This document shows, piece after piece, positions 1-7,443 of a stretch of DNA of 31,264 nt. The DNA comes from CAZJRB01 sp964547995. Its GTDB lineage: Bacteria; Planctomycetota; Planctomycetia; Pirellulales; Thermoguttaceae. Each line of letters starts with the position of its first letter. Position 1 is the first letter of the stretch. Position numbers and translations under genes: made by a program. The notes under the pieces were generated by a model. It saw only the letters and a list, made by a program, of their open reading frames with translations. It was not told where the DNA came from and did not search any database. The DNA is taken from contig CAZJRB010000090.1 in the NCBI GenBank assembly GCA_964547995.1, positions 1 through 31,264 on the forward strand, read 5' to 3'.

Positions 1-239
1 GAACTCGCTTTTTGTTAAATCTTAAATCCAAATGCTAGCACCTGCATAATGTTGCGCAGTGCCGGGGCTTTTCACTATCCGCTATCCGCTCCCCACTTGG
101 CCAACTGCGTGTCGCGTGTGACGGCTGTAACGGTTATTCGCCGCCGCCGGGCTCGCCGGGATTACCCGGATTTGCATTGCGCGGGTGCCCGTGATAACGT
201 AGATTTTGAGAGGCAAGCCGGCCGTGAAAGGAGAATTCC

Positions 240-551
240 ATGGCGAAGAAGAAGACCACGAAGAAGCCGCTCGACACAACCGAACCTGAGGTGGCCACGA
301 CACCCGAGGTCCAAGAGGCCGCCGAGGCCGTCTGCAAGGCGAAAAGCGAACTGCAAAAGGCCCAGGAGATGTACCAGAAGGTCCGCAAGGAGACCACCGA
401 CCGCTTGAAGGCCGTGCGGGAAAAGACCGTCGGCGACCTGATCGACGATACGCTCCAAACGGTCAAGAAGCACCCGGGCCCGGGGTTGATCGTCGCCGGA
501 GTGCTCGGGTTCTTGCTGGGGCGGCTGTTTGGGAAGCTCTTCGGCCGCTAG
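240..551 (+). CDS. DUF883/ElaB-YqjD-like small membrane-anchored protein
   Basis: A 103-residue protein with a Lys-rich start, a charged helical middle (about residues 25-75) and one C-terminal membrane segment of glycine-zipper type ending GRLFGKLFGR. This layout matches the DUF883 (ElaB/YqjD) family, inner-membrane proteins that bind ribosomes in enterobacteria; the role here is inferred only from that resemblance. A clear Shine-Dalgarno AAAGGAG at 227-233 lies 6 bases before the ATG, so the start is firm. It heads a + strand run with two further small membrane proteins, a grouping often seen for DUF883 and holin-X proteins and possibly linked to stress or envelope function. Confidence 0.75.
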   Translation: MAKKKTTKKPLDTTEPEVATTPEVQEAAEAVCKAKSELQKAQEMYQKVRKETTDRLKAVREKTVGDLIDDTLQTVKKHPGPGLIVAGVLGFLLGRLFGKLFGR

Positions 552-573
552 TGCGTATGACAATTGAAACTGC

Positions 574-653
574 GGGTGCCATGCCCACGCTTGCCGTGGG
601 CATGTTTGTGGGCGTTGCAGAACATGCCCACGCTTGCCGTGGGCATGGCACCC
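574..653. repeat. Long palindromic element built from two copies of a 24-bp palindrome
   Basis: CATGCCCACG-CTTGC-CGTGGGCATG occurs at 580-604 and again at 623-646. The outer arms GGGTGCCATGCCCACG (574-589) and CGTGGGCATGGCACCC (638-653) are exact reverse complements, so the whole 80 bp is one large inverted repeat made of two smaller hairpins. It sits between the first and second genes. It looks like a REP/MITE-like dispersed repeat. Confidence 0.8.
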
Positions 654-671
654 TGCTTATCCCACTGCCGC

Positions 672-1049
672 ATGTCCCCAGAATCCACCCAACCCGATCC
701 CGAAAGGCAAAAACGCGATCTGCGGCTGCGCATCGGGCGGCTGCGGCGGCGGATCGACGGCCGTGTCCGCGCAGCCGGCCAAAGCGGACGGGAACTCTTC
801 TCGTGGCGGACCTACGTCAAGGGGCTTCCCGGCGCCGCGATCGTTGGGGCGGTGGGTGCGGGGATGGCGCTCTCCGCCGGGTTGTCCCGGCGACGGCTGG
901 CCCGATGGCTCGGGTTTTTCCTGATCCGGCGGGCCTCCAAACGTTTCGGCCACGTCCTCTGCAAAGAGGCCGAACAAATCTGGAAGGATTCCGCACCGGA
1001 CCGGAAACCGCACCGGAAACCGCGAGGAGCCGCCGATGAGCAAAGATAG
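672..1049 (+). CDS. Hypothetical basic protein with a hydrophobic segment
   Basis: From the ATG at 672 (MSPESTQPDPERQK) the product is 125 residues, Arg-rich, with a central glycine/alanine-rich hydrophobic stretch (AAIVGAVGAGMALSAGL, about residues 57-73) that could be one membrane pass. The frame stays open further upstream to 564, but that part runs through the palindromic repeat and is probably not coding. The stop overlaps the next gene by 14 bases, which argues for translational coupling with the holin-X-like protein. No family was recognised. Confidence 0.55.
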   Translation: MSPESTQPDPERQKRDLRLRIGRLRRRIDGRVRAAGQSGRELFSWRTYVKGLPGAAIVGAVGAGMALSAGLSRRRLARWLGFFLIRRASKRFGHVLCKEAEQIWKDSAPDRKPHRKPRGAADEQR

Positions 1050-1506
1050 GCAACTGCTGTTGGCGGACCTGAAGCGGGAGATCGGCTCGCTCGGGGCGGA
1101 GCTGCGCGAGAGCGTCGAGCTGCGATGGCGGCTCGCGCAGATCGAGCTGCAATCCGACCTCCGCTTGGCCAAGAGGCTCGCCGGCGTCTTGCTGATCGTG
1201 TCGGTCATGGTGCTGACCGCATTGCCGGTGCTAACCGTCTGTCTCGCCCAACTGTGCGACGGGTGGCTGGGTGTTTCCACGACCCTGTGGCTGGCGATCG
1301 CCGGGTTCGTGCTCCTCGTCGGCGGCACGGCGGGAGGCTACACGGCCTATCGCCGATTCCGGCGGAGTTTCGCCGGTCTGGAGCAGACCATCGAGGAGCT
1401 TCGCGAAGACCTCGCCTGGCTGCAGGAGTGGACGGGCCGGGGGAAGGAAGCGGCCGCGGAAGAGAACGACGCAGATCGGGAGGAGGGCACCCGCCCCGGG
1501 ACATGA
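1036..1506 (+). CDS. Holin-X-like (Actinobact_holin_X / phage holin III superfamily) membrane protein
   Basis: A 156-residue protein: an amphipathic N-terminal helix (residues 1-45), two closely spaced membrane segments (about 47-72 and 82-105) and a charged, Glu-rich coiled tail. The two-TM hairpin with long charged N- and C-terminal helices is the pattern of PF07332-type proteins; family assignment is by that layout, not by a specific motif. It overlaps the preceding gene by 14 bases and closes the small operon. These proteins are usually chromosomal and not lytic holins. Confidence 0.6.
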   Translation: MSKDRQLLLADLKREIGSLGAELRESVELRWRLAQIELQSDLRLAKRLAGVLLIVSVMVLTALPVLTVCLAQLCDGWLGVSTTLWLAIAGFVLLVGGTAGGYTAYRRFRRSFAGLEQTIEELREDLAWLQEWTGRGKEAAAEENDADREEGTRPGT

Positions 1507-1599
1507 CGCGGCCCGCCGCCGCAACCAAAGAGATTGCAAAATGCAAATTAAATTGCAAATTGCGGTAGTACCCCATGTCACTTGAAACTGTCAGTACGA

Positions 1600-1645
1600 T
1601 GGCTCTCCGAAGCCGTCGACAAACCGCGTCGGCCTCGGAGGGCCA
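1600..1645. terminator. Imperfect hairpin, possible terminator between convergent genes
   Basis: TGGCTCTCCGAAGCCG (1600-1615) pairs with CGGCCTCGGAGGGCCA (1630-1645) at 14 of 16 positions; one mismatch is G-U compatible in each transcript direction. There is no T-run after it. It lies between the + strand holin-like gene and the - strand cassette, so it could end transcripts, or be another dispersed repeat. Just upstream (1533-1564) is an AT-rich ATTGCAAATTGC-type repeat. Confidence 0.35.
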
Positions 1646-1672
1646 ACGCACAAAATCAAATGCAATGGGGTA

Positions 1673-1700
1673 GTAGTGTCCTAACTAATTCAGTGTTGCC
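1673..1700 (+). repeat. Left imperfect inverted repeat of the three-gene cassette
   Basis: Reads GTAGTGTCCT, ten bases, then GTGTTGC. The same two blocks in the same order occur on the opposite strand at 4228-4250. Gene 1746-2330 ends only 45 bases inside this repeat. The pairing suggests the two copies are ends of an inserted segment. Confidence 0.5.
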
Positions 1701-1745
1701 AGAACATCTAACAACTCTTCTAGCGACAAGCCACGGGGCGTCAAC

Positions 1746-2330
1746 TCACTCCAATGTGCCGTCTTTCTTGCGCACCCACCCGCGAATGTCAAAGTACGAA
1801 CAATATCTCTGATATTCTTGCTTGGCTCTTGCTTTCTCCTCAGGTGTTATGGGCAACTGCTTTTCTGGAAAAGGATCGTCAAGGAGTGCGCCAACCTGCA
1901 TCCACTTCAGGGCCGTGCCCTCCGTAGGAGAGATTTCGAAATGACAGCGGTTCTGAGATTCCTCGACCGGCTTATACTGAGCAAGAAACTGCGATGTGAG
2001 AAGTGGCGATTGGTTTAGCACGCCTAAATCAATGAGAGCAACATGAAAGAAACGGTTGTTATCCGGCTGCAAAACTATAGAGCATTCCTCCGTGTGGATA
2101 CACGAACACAAATTGGTCGAGAATAAGGGGTGCTGGAGAACGTATTTCCAATACCTCTTCTTTAGTTTGAATCCGTACTCCGGCTGCTCGTTATCGTCGT
2201 CCTCGTAACGCTTTGCCACATCCTCCTTCCGAAGATTTCTGAAAAACTTCCCTGATGGTGTCGTATCTCCGGGCTTCATGTTGGGAGGAGTCTGGTTATC
2301 AACGCAGTTCTGATACATCCCAGTTCTCAA
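1746..2330 (-). CDS. Unknown protein, third gene of the inverted-repeat-bracketed cassette
   Basis: A 194-residue soluble protein, not recognised. It has a charged N-terminal half (KEDVAKRYEDDDNEQPEYG), a cysteine cluster (NLCSCIHTEEC, about residues 72-82) and a C-terminal acidic/basic helix. The start is a TTG at 2330 that overlaps the stop of the upstream gene (TTGA), or the ATG at 2318 four codons later. No signal peptide or membrane segment is visible. Codon use is clearly more AT-rich than in the flanking genes. The tight overlap with 2327-3193 implies co-translation and a joint function. Confidence 0.65.
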   Translation of the reverse strand: MRTGMYQNCVDNQTPPNMKPGDTTPSGKFFRNLRKEDVAKRYEDDDNEQPEYGFKLKKRYWKYVLQHPLFSTNLCSCIHTEECSIVLQPDNNRFFHVALIDLGVLNQSPLLTSQFLAQYKPVEESQNRCHFEISPTEGTALKWMQVGALLDDPFPEKQLPITPEEKARAKQEYQRYCSYFDIRGWVRKKDGTLE

Positions 2331-3193
2331 CTGCCAGACACGAATTCAATGAATGAGGCAACTACATCGAAAGCACTGTGAAGAATCCGGGTAACGGGGG
2401 GAGTTGGCTCACTGCCCACCCGTCGTGTCAATTCGTATACCTTAACCGATGGCCAGGGCGAATCGCTTGCTTCCACCATCCATTGCAGACGCCCTTGTGG
2501 GACGACCCAATCAACGATAACCCGTCCAAGCGGTCCCGTCTCGATCTCAGCCTCCAACTCATCCGGGTTCTCGAGTGCTGCCATCGCTGCCCGAACCAAG
2601 AATTCAGCACTTTCAACGGCAAGCGGGCTTGCACTAAGCTCGTCCTCTCCATGTTCCGATAGGAGCGATTTGTGATCTGCGAACCACTTAGGTAATTCTG
2701 CGAGTTCGGGCTTCTCCAATTTGCCCATCAAGATATGGCTTCTGGCCGCGGCCAATTCACTTACAACGTCGAGTTCCCCCCAGATCGTTGAGATCGCTCT
2801 AAGTCCTCGCGATGGTTCAACATGCTCATACGCCGCCCGAATCGCGTCAGAGACCATTTGGATTCCATCTTGCCATTCCGAAGGGGTCTCAACCGCTGAA
2901 CCGGACTGCACTTCAATTCGCCCCGCTGGTCGCGTTATTCTACCTTCAAGAGTTTTAGGCCCTTCATCCGTATGCACGGCGGCCTCAAACCGTTGTGAGT
3001 TCCGCACTTCCATCACACCTTCGATTGACAGCATCTTCGTTGTCGCCTCTGCACGGGCAATCCGTACGGCCTGAATCTTGTCTTCTCCCTTGATGACTGC
3101 TTGAGTGTAGAAACGCCGCATGTTCTCTTCGTATTCTCGAAACAACCGATCCTCCAACTTAACCTCATGCTTCCCCGCAAGAACGTTGCTCAT
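2327..3193 (-). CDS. Unknown protein, second gene of the cassette
   Basis: A 288-residue soluble protein. The first 65 residues are helical and charged. The C-terminal third reads as a beta-rich domain (ETGPLGRVIVDWVVP, then GRLQWMVEASDSPWPSVKV), in which paired strands of the form 'x-I-x-W ... L-x-x-x-V' recur. Such a block is reminiscent of small beta domains in accessory gene pairs, but I cannot name a family. It starts with ATG overlapping the stop of the upstream gene by four bases (ATGA, 3190-3193) and its own stop overlaps the next start, so all three genes are coupled. Confidence 0.7.
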   Translation of the reverse strand: MSNVLAGKHEVKLEDRLFREYEENMRRFYTQAVIKGEDKIQAVRIARAEATTKMLSIEGVMEVRNSQRFEAAVHTDEGPKTLEGRITRPAGRIEVQSGSAVETPSEWQDGIQMVSDAIRAAYEHVEPSRGLRAISTIWGELDVVSELAAARSHILMGKLEKPELAELPKWFADHKSLLSEHGEDELSASPLAVESAEFLVRAAMAALENPDELEAEIETGPLGRVIVDWVVPQGRLQWMVEASDSPWPSVKVYELTRRVGSEPTPPVTRILHSAFDVVASFIEFVSGS

Positions 3194-3927
3194 TGCGCGC
3201 TCCTTTCGTCAAGCGTTGCAGCAGTGAACGGTATCACAATTGATTTATCTCGCAGAGCACGGCGAATGGCAGCAAGCTTGGTCTTTGCAAAGGCGATTTT
3301 CTTGGACAGGTCAATTACATCCGCTTCTCTTAGGCGTACCTGAATCCGCGATGATCCCCCATTTGGTTCGATAACGTCCAAGACCAAGGTAGAGATTGGA
3401 ATAGCACCTTCGATCTCGGATCGCTGTTCGTTGAAGACGGGCCGAACATCACAAATGATCTGGACATCTTCCAACTCTGCGCCGATCGCTTCAACCAGCT
3501 TCTCCGCTTTGAACTGGCGAGCAAAACCGGTCGGCTCACAGATGAGGGCTTGTATTCGTTTCTCCGCCTTCTCGCCGTCCTCTTCACTGATCGCTTCACG
3601 AAGCCTTATCTGCTTCCGCAAGATTCCAAGGGACTCGTCCAAGGGTTCGTCCGCCTCGCGAAGCATTTCGTTGAGTCGCCAAATGAAATGTGAGACGGTG
3701 TCGGACATGTCATTGTCCGTCAGCACACCGGCGACAACTGTGGAGAGGGTGTTGCGATCGAGAAAGAGTCGCTGTTCTCTGAGTGCCTTCGCAAGATCTG
3801 CAAATAGGTCATCCTCAAGTTGAAGAATGGTTTTGAGATCAGAGACGAAGCCTTCGTCCTCAGTAAGCCTCTCGGCAAGCATCCTGAAGGGTAGTGAAGT
3901 CCGAAATAGGAATGAAGATTTCGCCAT
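3190..3927 (-). CDS. Unknown protein, first gene of the cassette
   Basis: A 245-residue soluble protein, not recognised. The N-terminal 130 residues look all-helical and leucine-rich (FVSDLKTILQLEDDLFADLAK...). The C-terminal part is alpha/beta: strands around DVQIICDVRPVFNE and ISTLVLDVIE, a strand SRIQVRLREADV, then a long helix running into KTKLAAIRRAL. There is no membrane segment. It is the promoter-proximal gene and overlaps the next one by ATGA. No strong Shine-Dalgarno was seen before its ATG at 3927. A regulator, antitoxin or structural partner are all open options. Confidence 0.65.
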   Translation of the reverse strand: MAKSSFLFRTSLPFRMLAERLTEDEGFVSDLKTILQLEDDLFADLAKALREQRLFLDRNTLSTVVAGVLTDNDMSDTVSHFIWRLNEMLREADEPLDESLGILRKQIRLREAISEEDGEKAEKRIQALICEPTGFARQFKAEKLVEAIGAELEDVQIICDVRPVFNEQRSEIEGAIPISTLVLDVIEPNGGSSRIQVRLREADVIDLSKKIAFAKTKLAAIRRALRDKSIVIPFTAATLDERSAQ

Positions 3928-4566
3928 CTGATACCTTTATCGTAATGCCGATACGCCGAAGTTTCCCTGATTGTTGGCATCCGCCAAGAAAAATCAAGAC
4001 CGACCGCGGTAGCCTCAAGTTCCAGGTTAGCCAACAAACGATAAGGGTGCAATGCCCGGCAAAGGCTCCCTGCTATAGAGGGGGGGCATGCTATTGGTCC
4101 AACTCCCCAAACACCCTCAATTCTGACCGCCCCGTTTGCCAATGTCAAAGAGTTTACCGAGCCAGGGTCTTCGTACCCTACCGCCAACTGCCTTGCTTCC
4201 ACCGTAGCCGCTTCGTTTTGCGTTTTAGCAACACACTATCAGGACACTACCTAAATTGCAGATCGCAAATTGGCTCGACTCTGCGTCGGCGGCGCTGCCG
4301 TAGCTCCCAGCAAGAAGAGCTGCCGGCTCTGCAGGGAAGCCGGTTCTCCCACGATTTGGGTTATCCGTCGCGGCTCTTCAATTTGCAATCCGCAATCTGC
4401 AATTTGCAGTGCCTTCGCTAAACCGTTTCACCGCAATGAGTTGCGCCAAACATGCGCGCACGGTGCGAAGAAGTCATACCGTAAGACTCTAAAGAACCGA
4501 ACGTGGTGGGCCGGGGGCGGGTGCCCCCTCCTATCCTCTCATGCGAGCGTCGACGGTCCGCTGCCA
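3928..4566. other. Gene-free stretch: cassette promoter side, right inverted repeat and AT-rich repeats
   Basis: No convincing coding region was found on either strand. It holds the upstream region of the cassette, the right inverted repeat (4228-4250), and, outside it, ATTGCA-rich inverted repeats: AATTGCAGATCGCAAATTG near 4254-4272 and a longer reverse-complementary version at about 4380-4409. The left cassette flank carries a similar ATTGCAAATTGC block at 1533-1564. Confidence 0.5.
4228..4250 (-). repeat. Right imperfect inverted repeat of the three-gene cassette
   Basis: On the - strand it reads GTAGTGTCCT, six bases, then GTGTTGC, matching the left copy at 1673-1700 block by block in inverted orientation. 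The blocks are 10 and 7 bases and identical; the spacer differs. No clear target-site duplication was found beside the pair. Confidence 0.5.
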
Positions 4567-5256
4567 CTACGTATACGCGCAATCCATTCCGAGTCGCGTC
4601 TTCAGCACCTCGAACCGTCGGGCATGCTGCTCGTTGGACGAGTGGACGTGTTCGGCCTCGGTGAGGAACTTGATGCTCTCGTTGCAGTTGACGTTCCAAT
4701 CACGGAGGATTGCCTCGTACTGCCGGAGATCGTCGCCGTAGACGATCAGCAGCTTGTGCTCGTCGAACTGGATTTCCTGGGGGACGTCGGGGTTCAGCAC
4801 GGCCAGGCCGGTGCAACCGTCGTTGGTCAACAGGTCTTCGTGTTCCCAGAGGATGCTCTTGAGCACCGGAATGTCGATGTGTTCGCGGTAGAGGTCGGTA
4901 TGGCCGCCCGCTTCGCGATGGCTCGTCTCGAGCACGACGTCGACCACGTTTCCCAGCGGATCCAACATATCCATGAAGACGTCGAACAGGTTGACTTTCG
5001 AGACGGCGGCCATCAGGACGGGCACGCTCGTGTGGTTGTGCTCGTCGTGATAGGTATCGTGCCGGTAGCCCTGGCTGGGCACCACTTGAAGATCGTACGA
5101 GGGGCGTACGGCGTCGGTCAGCAGGAAATCGCCGTAGCGGGCAACGCCCAGGTGGGACTCCAGCTCCTCTTCGCCGAGGTGTTCGAAGCTGCTGTCGCCC
5201 GACGGCATCGAGCCTTCGCGAAAGACGTTTCGGAAAAACTTCTTCAGGAAGCCCAT
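4567..5256 (-). CDS. Conserved hypothetical protein
   Basis: A 229-residue soluble acidic protein starting MGFLKKFFRNVF. The reading frame extends upstream to 5568, but that extension runs through a palindromic repeat and is probably untranslated; the purine-rich GAAGAAGAAAA a few bases before 5256 fits a ribosome site. Motifs include a His-rich HDTYHDEHNHTSVPV segment (about residues 66-80) and LWEHEDLLTNDGCTGLAV. I infer a planctomycete family protein of unknown function; the His/Asp-rich segment could bind metal but this is not shown. Confidence 0.65.
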   Translation of the reverse strand: MGFLKKFFRNVFREGSMPSGDSSFEHLGEEELESHLGVARYGDFLLTDAVRPSYDLQVVPSQGYRHDTYHDEHNHTSVPVLMAAVSKVNLFDVFMDMLDPLGNVVDVVLETSHREAGGHTDLYREHIDIPVLKSILWEHEDLLTNDGCTGLAVLNPDVPQEIQFDEHKLLIVYGDDLRQYEAILRDWNVNCNESIKFLTEAEHVHSSNEQHARRFEVLKTRLGMDCAYT

Positions 5257-5804
5257 CGGTGTTTTCTTCTTCACGTGGTAAACGGCTATTGAGCTTTGGG
5301 AAAGGGCCGAGTCGGGTGTCGGAAACTCTCTAGAAAACCGTAGGTTACACTTCGCCTCGGATGCGCCGACAAATCCTGACTTCAGACCTCTCGGTTCAAT
5401 CGGCCGCCGCAAAAAGCGGAACAACCGATACGCACCGCACAATCCTTGCGGACGACAAGAGGACGGATAAGCTTCGGTGATTTCGGACGCTGCTTGCCAT
5501 AAAGCCGCGACCGGTGGTCGCGCCAAGCACTGCCGGAAACAACGGCAACCCAGGTTCGGCGCGACCACCGGTCGCGGCTTTCTGATCGAAATGCCGAACT
5601 TGTTCTTGAGCAGTCCCTAGGCAAGTCTACCACCTGGAAAACGGGCCGGTTGCCGGTAGGGGTATTTCACGCAAGAAATCCTTTTCGGCGCGGGAAGATG
5701 TCCAGATCACGGCGGGTTTGCCTCGCCGGTCCTCTGGTCACGAGCCCCCGCAGCCGGTACACTCGGTTCATCGCGCAAAACAACCCCGGTGAACGGAGAC
5801 CGCC
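5257..5804. other. Divergent intergenic region carrying a palindromic repeat
   Basis: It separates the - strand hypothetical from the + strand transglutaminase-like gene. It contains the GCGACC-family palindrome at 5501-5581 and presumably both promoters, though no consensus sigma70 boxes could be identified. No gene was seen in it. Confidence 0.5.
5501..5581. repeat. Palindromic repeat, GCGACC family, intact copy
   Basis: The 24-bp arms are perfect: AAAGCCGCGACCGGTGGTCG plus CGCC at 5501-5524, with its reverse complement at 5558-5581, separated by 33 bases. Each arm itself contains the small palindrome CGACCGGTGGTCG. A second member of this family at 12503-12728 has CGTTGG in place of CGGTGG and is split by another element. 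A dispersed REP/MITE-like repeat. Confidence 0.85.
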
Positions 5805-7373
5805 ATGACCGCCAAACCGCTCCGAATTGCCTGCGCTTTTGTTCTTGCCGTATCGTTCGGGATTCTCGGCTGCGACCCCGGTGCCGACCTGCCCTGGACG
5901 GCAACCGGCGGCAAACCGGCCGATACCGACGACGCCCCGGAGGCCGACCGGCAACCGCCGGCGCCCGAAGCGTCCGGACGCGAGACCTGGGATATCTACA
6001 CCATCCAAGACAGCCGGGTCGGCTACGGGCGGACTTCCGTCAAGGAGGTTTCGCGTTCCGGGCAGCCGTTGCTCCGGGTCGAGGGGATGATGCAAGTGAC
6101 GGTGAAGCGTTTCGGCGAGGAGAGCAAGCAGGAGATGCGTTTCGAGAGCATGGAGACGCCCGAGGGGGTCCTGGTCGGCTTTGACGTGACCATGGAGCAG
6201 GGCCGGGTGCCGGTGAGAGTCATGGGCAGCGCGTTCGGCGGCCAACTCAGGCTGGAGACGGTTACCCATGGAAAGAAGACGACCAGCAAGATCCCCTGGA
6301 AACCCGAGTACGGCGGATTCCACGCACCGGAACAGACGCTGCTCGACAAACCGATGAAACCCGGCGAGAAGAGGACCATCCATGCCCTGATCCTCGGAGT
6401 CTTCCAGGTCGCCGCGATCGAGATGCACGCGAAGGACTACGAGCCGGTCAAGCTGCCGACCGGTACGCGCGATCTGCTGTGCATCGACACCATCACCAGG
6501 TTTCCCGACGGGACGGCGCTGAAGGGAACCGTCTGGACCGATCGGACGGGCGAGATGTTCAAGGAGTTCACGCAGGCGATGAACCTGACGACGTATCGCG
6601 TCCCCAAGGAAATCGCCTTGGAGGAAACGGAGCCGTCCGATCTCGATCTCGGGCTGGATATCGCCGTAAAGCTCGACCGGCCGATCGTGAACCCGCACGA
6701 AACGAAACAGATTCGCTACCGTGTGGAACTGGAGGGCGGCGATCCGGCAACGGTGTTCGCCTCGGGGATTTCGCAGAAGGTCGAGTCGATCGACCCGCAC
6801 ACGGCCGAGGTGACCGTCTACGCGGTCCGCCCCGGCGACGACAACGTCAACCCGGACGCCCCCGCCGATCCCCCAACCAGGGCCGACCGGGAGCCGAACA
6901 ACTTCATCCAGAGCGACGATGCGGTGATCGTCGCGGACGCGAAGAAGGCGACCGGCGACCGGACCGATCCGTGGCAGGTGGCCGTCGCGCTGGAGAAATA
7001 CGTCCACGACGAGATGACCGAGAAGAACTTCTCGCAGGCATTCGCCACGGCGGCCGAAGTGGCGAAATCCCGCGAGGGCGATTGCAGCGAACACGCCGTC
7101 TTCCTGGCCGCGCTGGCCCGGGCACGCGGAATCCCCGCCCGCGTCGCGTTCGGATTGATCTACCTCGCGCCGGAGAAGGCATTCTTCTACCACATGTGGA
7201 CGGAGGTCTATGTCCGGGGCCGCTGGGTCCCGCTCGACGCCGTGCTCGCCCGGGGCGGTATCGGCGCGGCCCACTTGAAACTCGGCAACAGCGATCTCGA
7301 AGGGGCGACGGCGATGAGCGCCCTGCTGCCCGTCATCCAGGTAATCGGCCGACTGAAGGTCGAGAGACTGTAG
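5805..7373 (+). CDS. Transglutaminase-like lipoprotein
   Basis: A 522-residue protein with a lipoprotein signal: hydrophobic FVLAVSFGILG followed by Cys23 as lipidation site. After a Pro/Asp-rich linker, residues 55-330 form a long region of unknown fold. The C-terminal third is a transglutaminase core with the expected triad: Cys427 in REGDCSEHA, His463 in FYHMWTEV, Asp478 in WVPLDAV. Members of this superfamily act as proteases, isopeptidases or cross-linkers; the substrate is unknown and is expected to be outside the cytoplasmic membrane. The start ATG follows GGAG at -9. The gene ends right at a strong hairpin and converges with the glycosyltransferase gene. Confidence 0.85.
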   Translation: MTAKPLRIACAFVLAVSFGILGCDPGADLPWTATGGKPADTDDAPEADRQPPAPEASGRETWDIYTIQDSRVGYGRTSVKEVSRSGQPLLRVEGMMQVTVKRFGEESKQEMRFESMETPEGVLVGFDVTMEQGRVPVRVMGSAFGGQLRLETVTHGKKTTSKIPWKPEYGGFHAPEQTLLDKPMKPGEKRTIHALILGVFQVAAIEMHAKDYEPVKLPTGTRDLLCIDTITRFPDGTALKGTVWTDRTGEMFKEFTQAMNLTTYRVPKEIALEETEPSDLDLGLDIAVKLDRPIVNPHETKQIRYRVELEGGDPATVFASGISQKVESIDPHTAEVTVYAVRPGDDNVNPDAPADPPTRADREPNNFIQSDDAVIVADAKKATGDRTDPWQVAVALEKYVHDEMTEKNFSQAFATAAEVAKSREGDCSEHAVFLAALARARGIPARVAFGLIYLAPEKAFFYHMWTEVYVRGRWVPLDAVLARGGIGAAHLKLGNSDLEGATAMSALLPVIQVIGRLKVERL

Positions 7374-7404
7374 AGTAGCAGGCACACTCCGTGTGCCTGC
7401 TACT
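7374..7404. terminator. Perfect 14-bp hairpin between convergent genes
   Basis: AGTAGCAGGCACAC (7374-7387), loop TCC, and GTGTGCCTGCTACT (7391-7404). It begins immediately after the stop codon at 7373 and lies 40 bases from the end of the - strand gene, so it can act as a bidirectional terminator. It has no T-run, and may equally be a dispersed palindromic repeat that took on this role. Confidence 0.55.
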
Positions 7405-7443
7405 TTCAATCCAAGCCCGTTGCCTGGGATTTCTGCCGCTCGA

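Noticed and set aside
3720..4202. - strand open frame overlapping the first cassette gene
   Set aside because: Out of frame with the supported gene at 3190-3927; no ribosome site and no pattern.
5667..7409. Long - strand open frame opposite the transglutaminase gene (580 codons)
   Set aside because: It mirrors a gene with lipobox and catalytic triad on the + strand; its own product is Arg/His/Gly-rich with no domain, a shadow of high GC.
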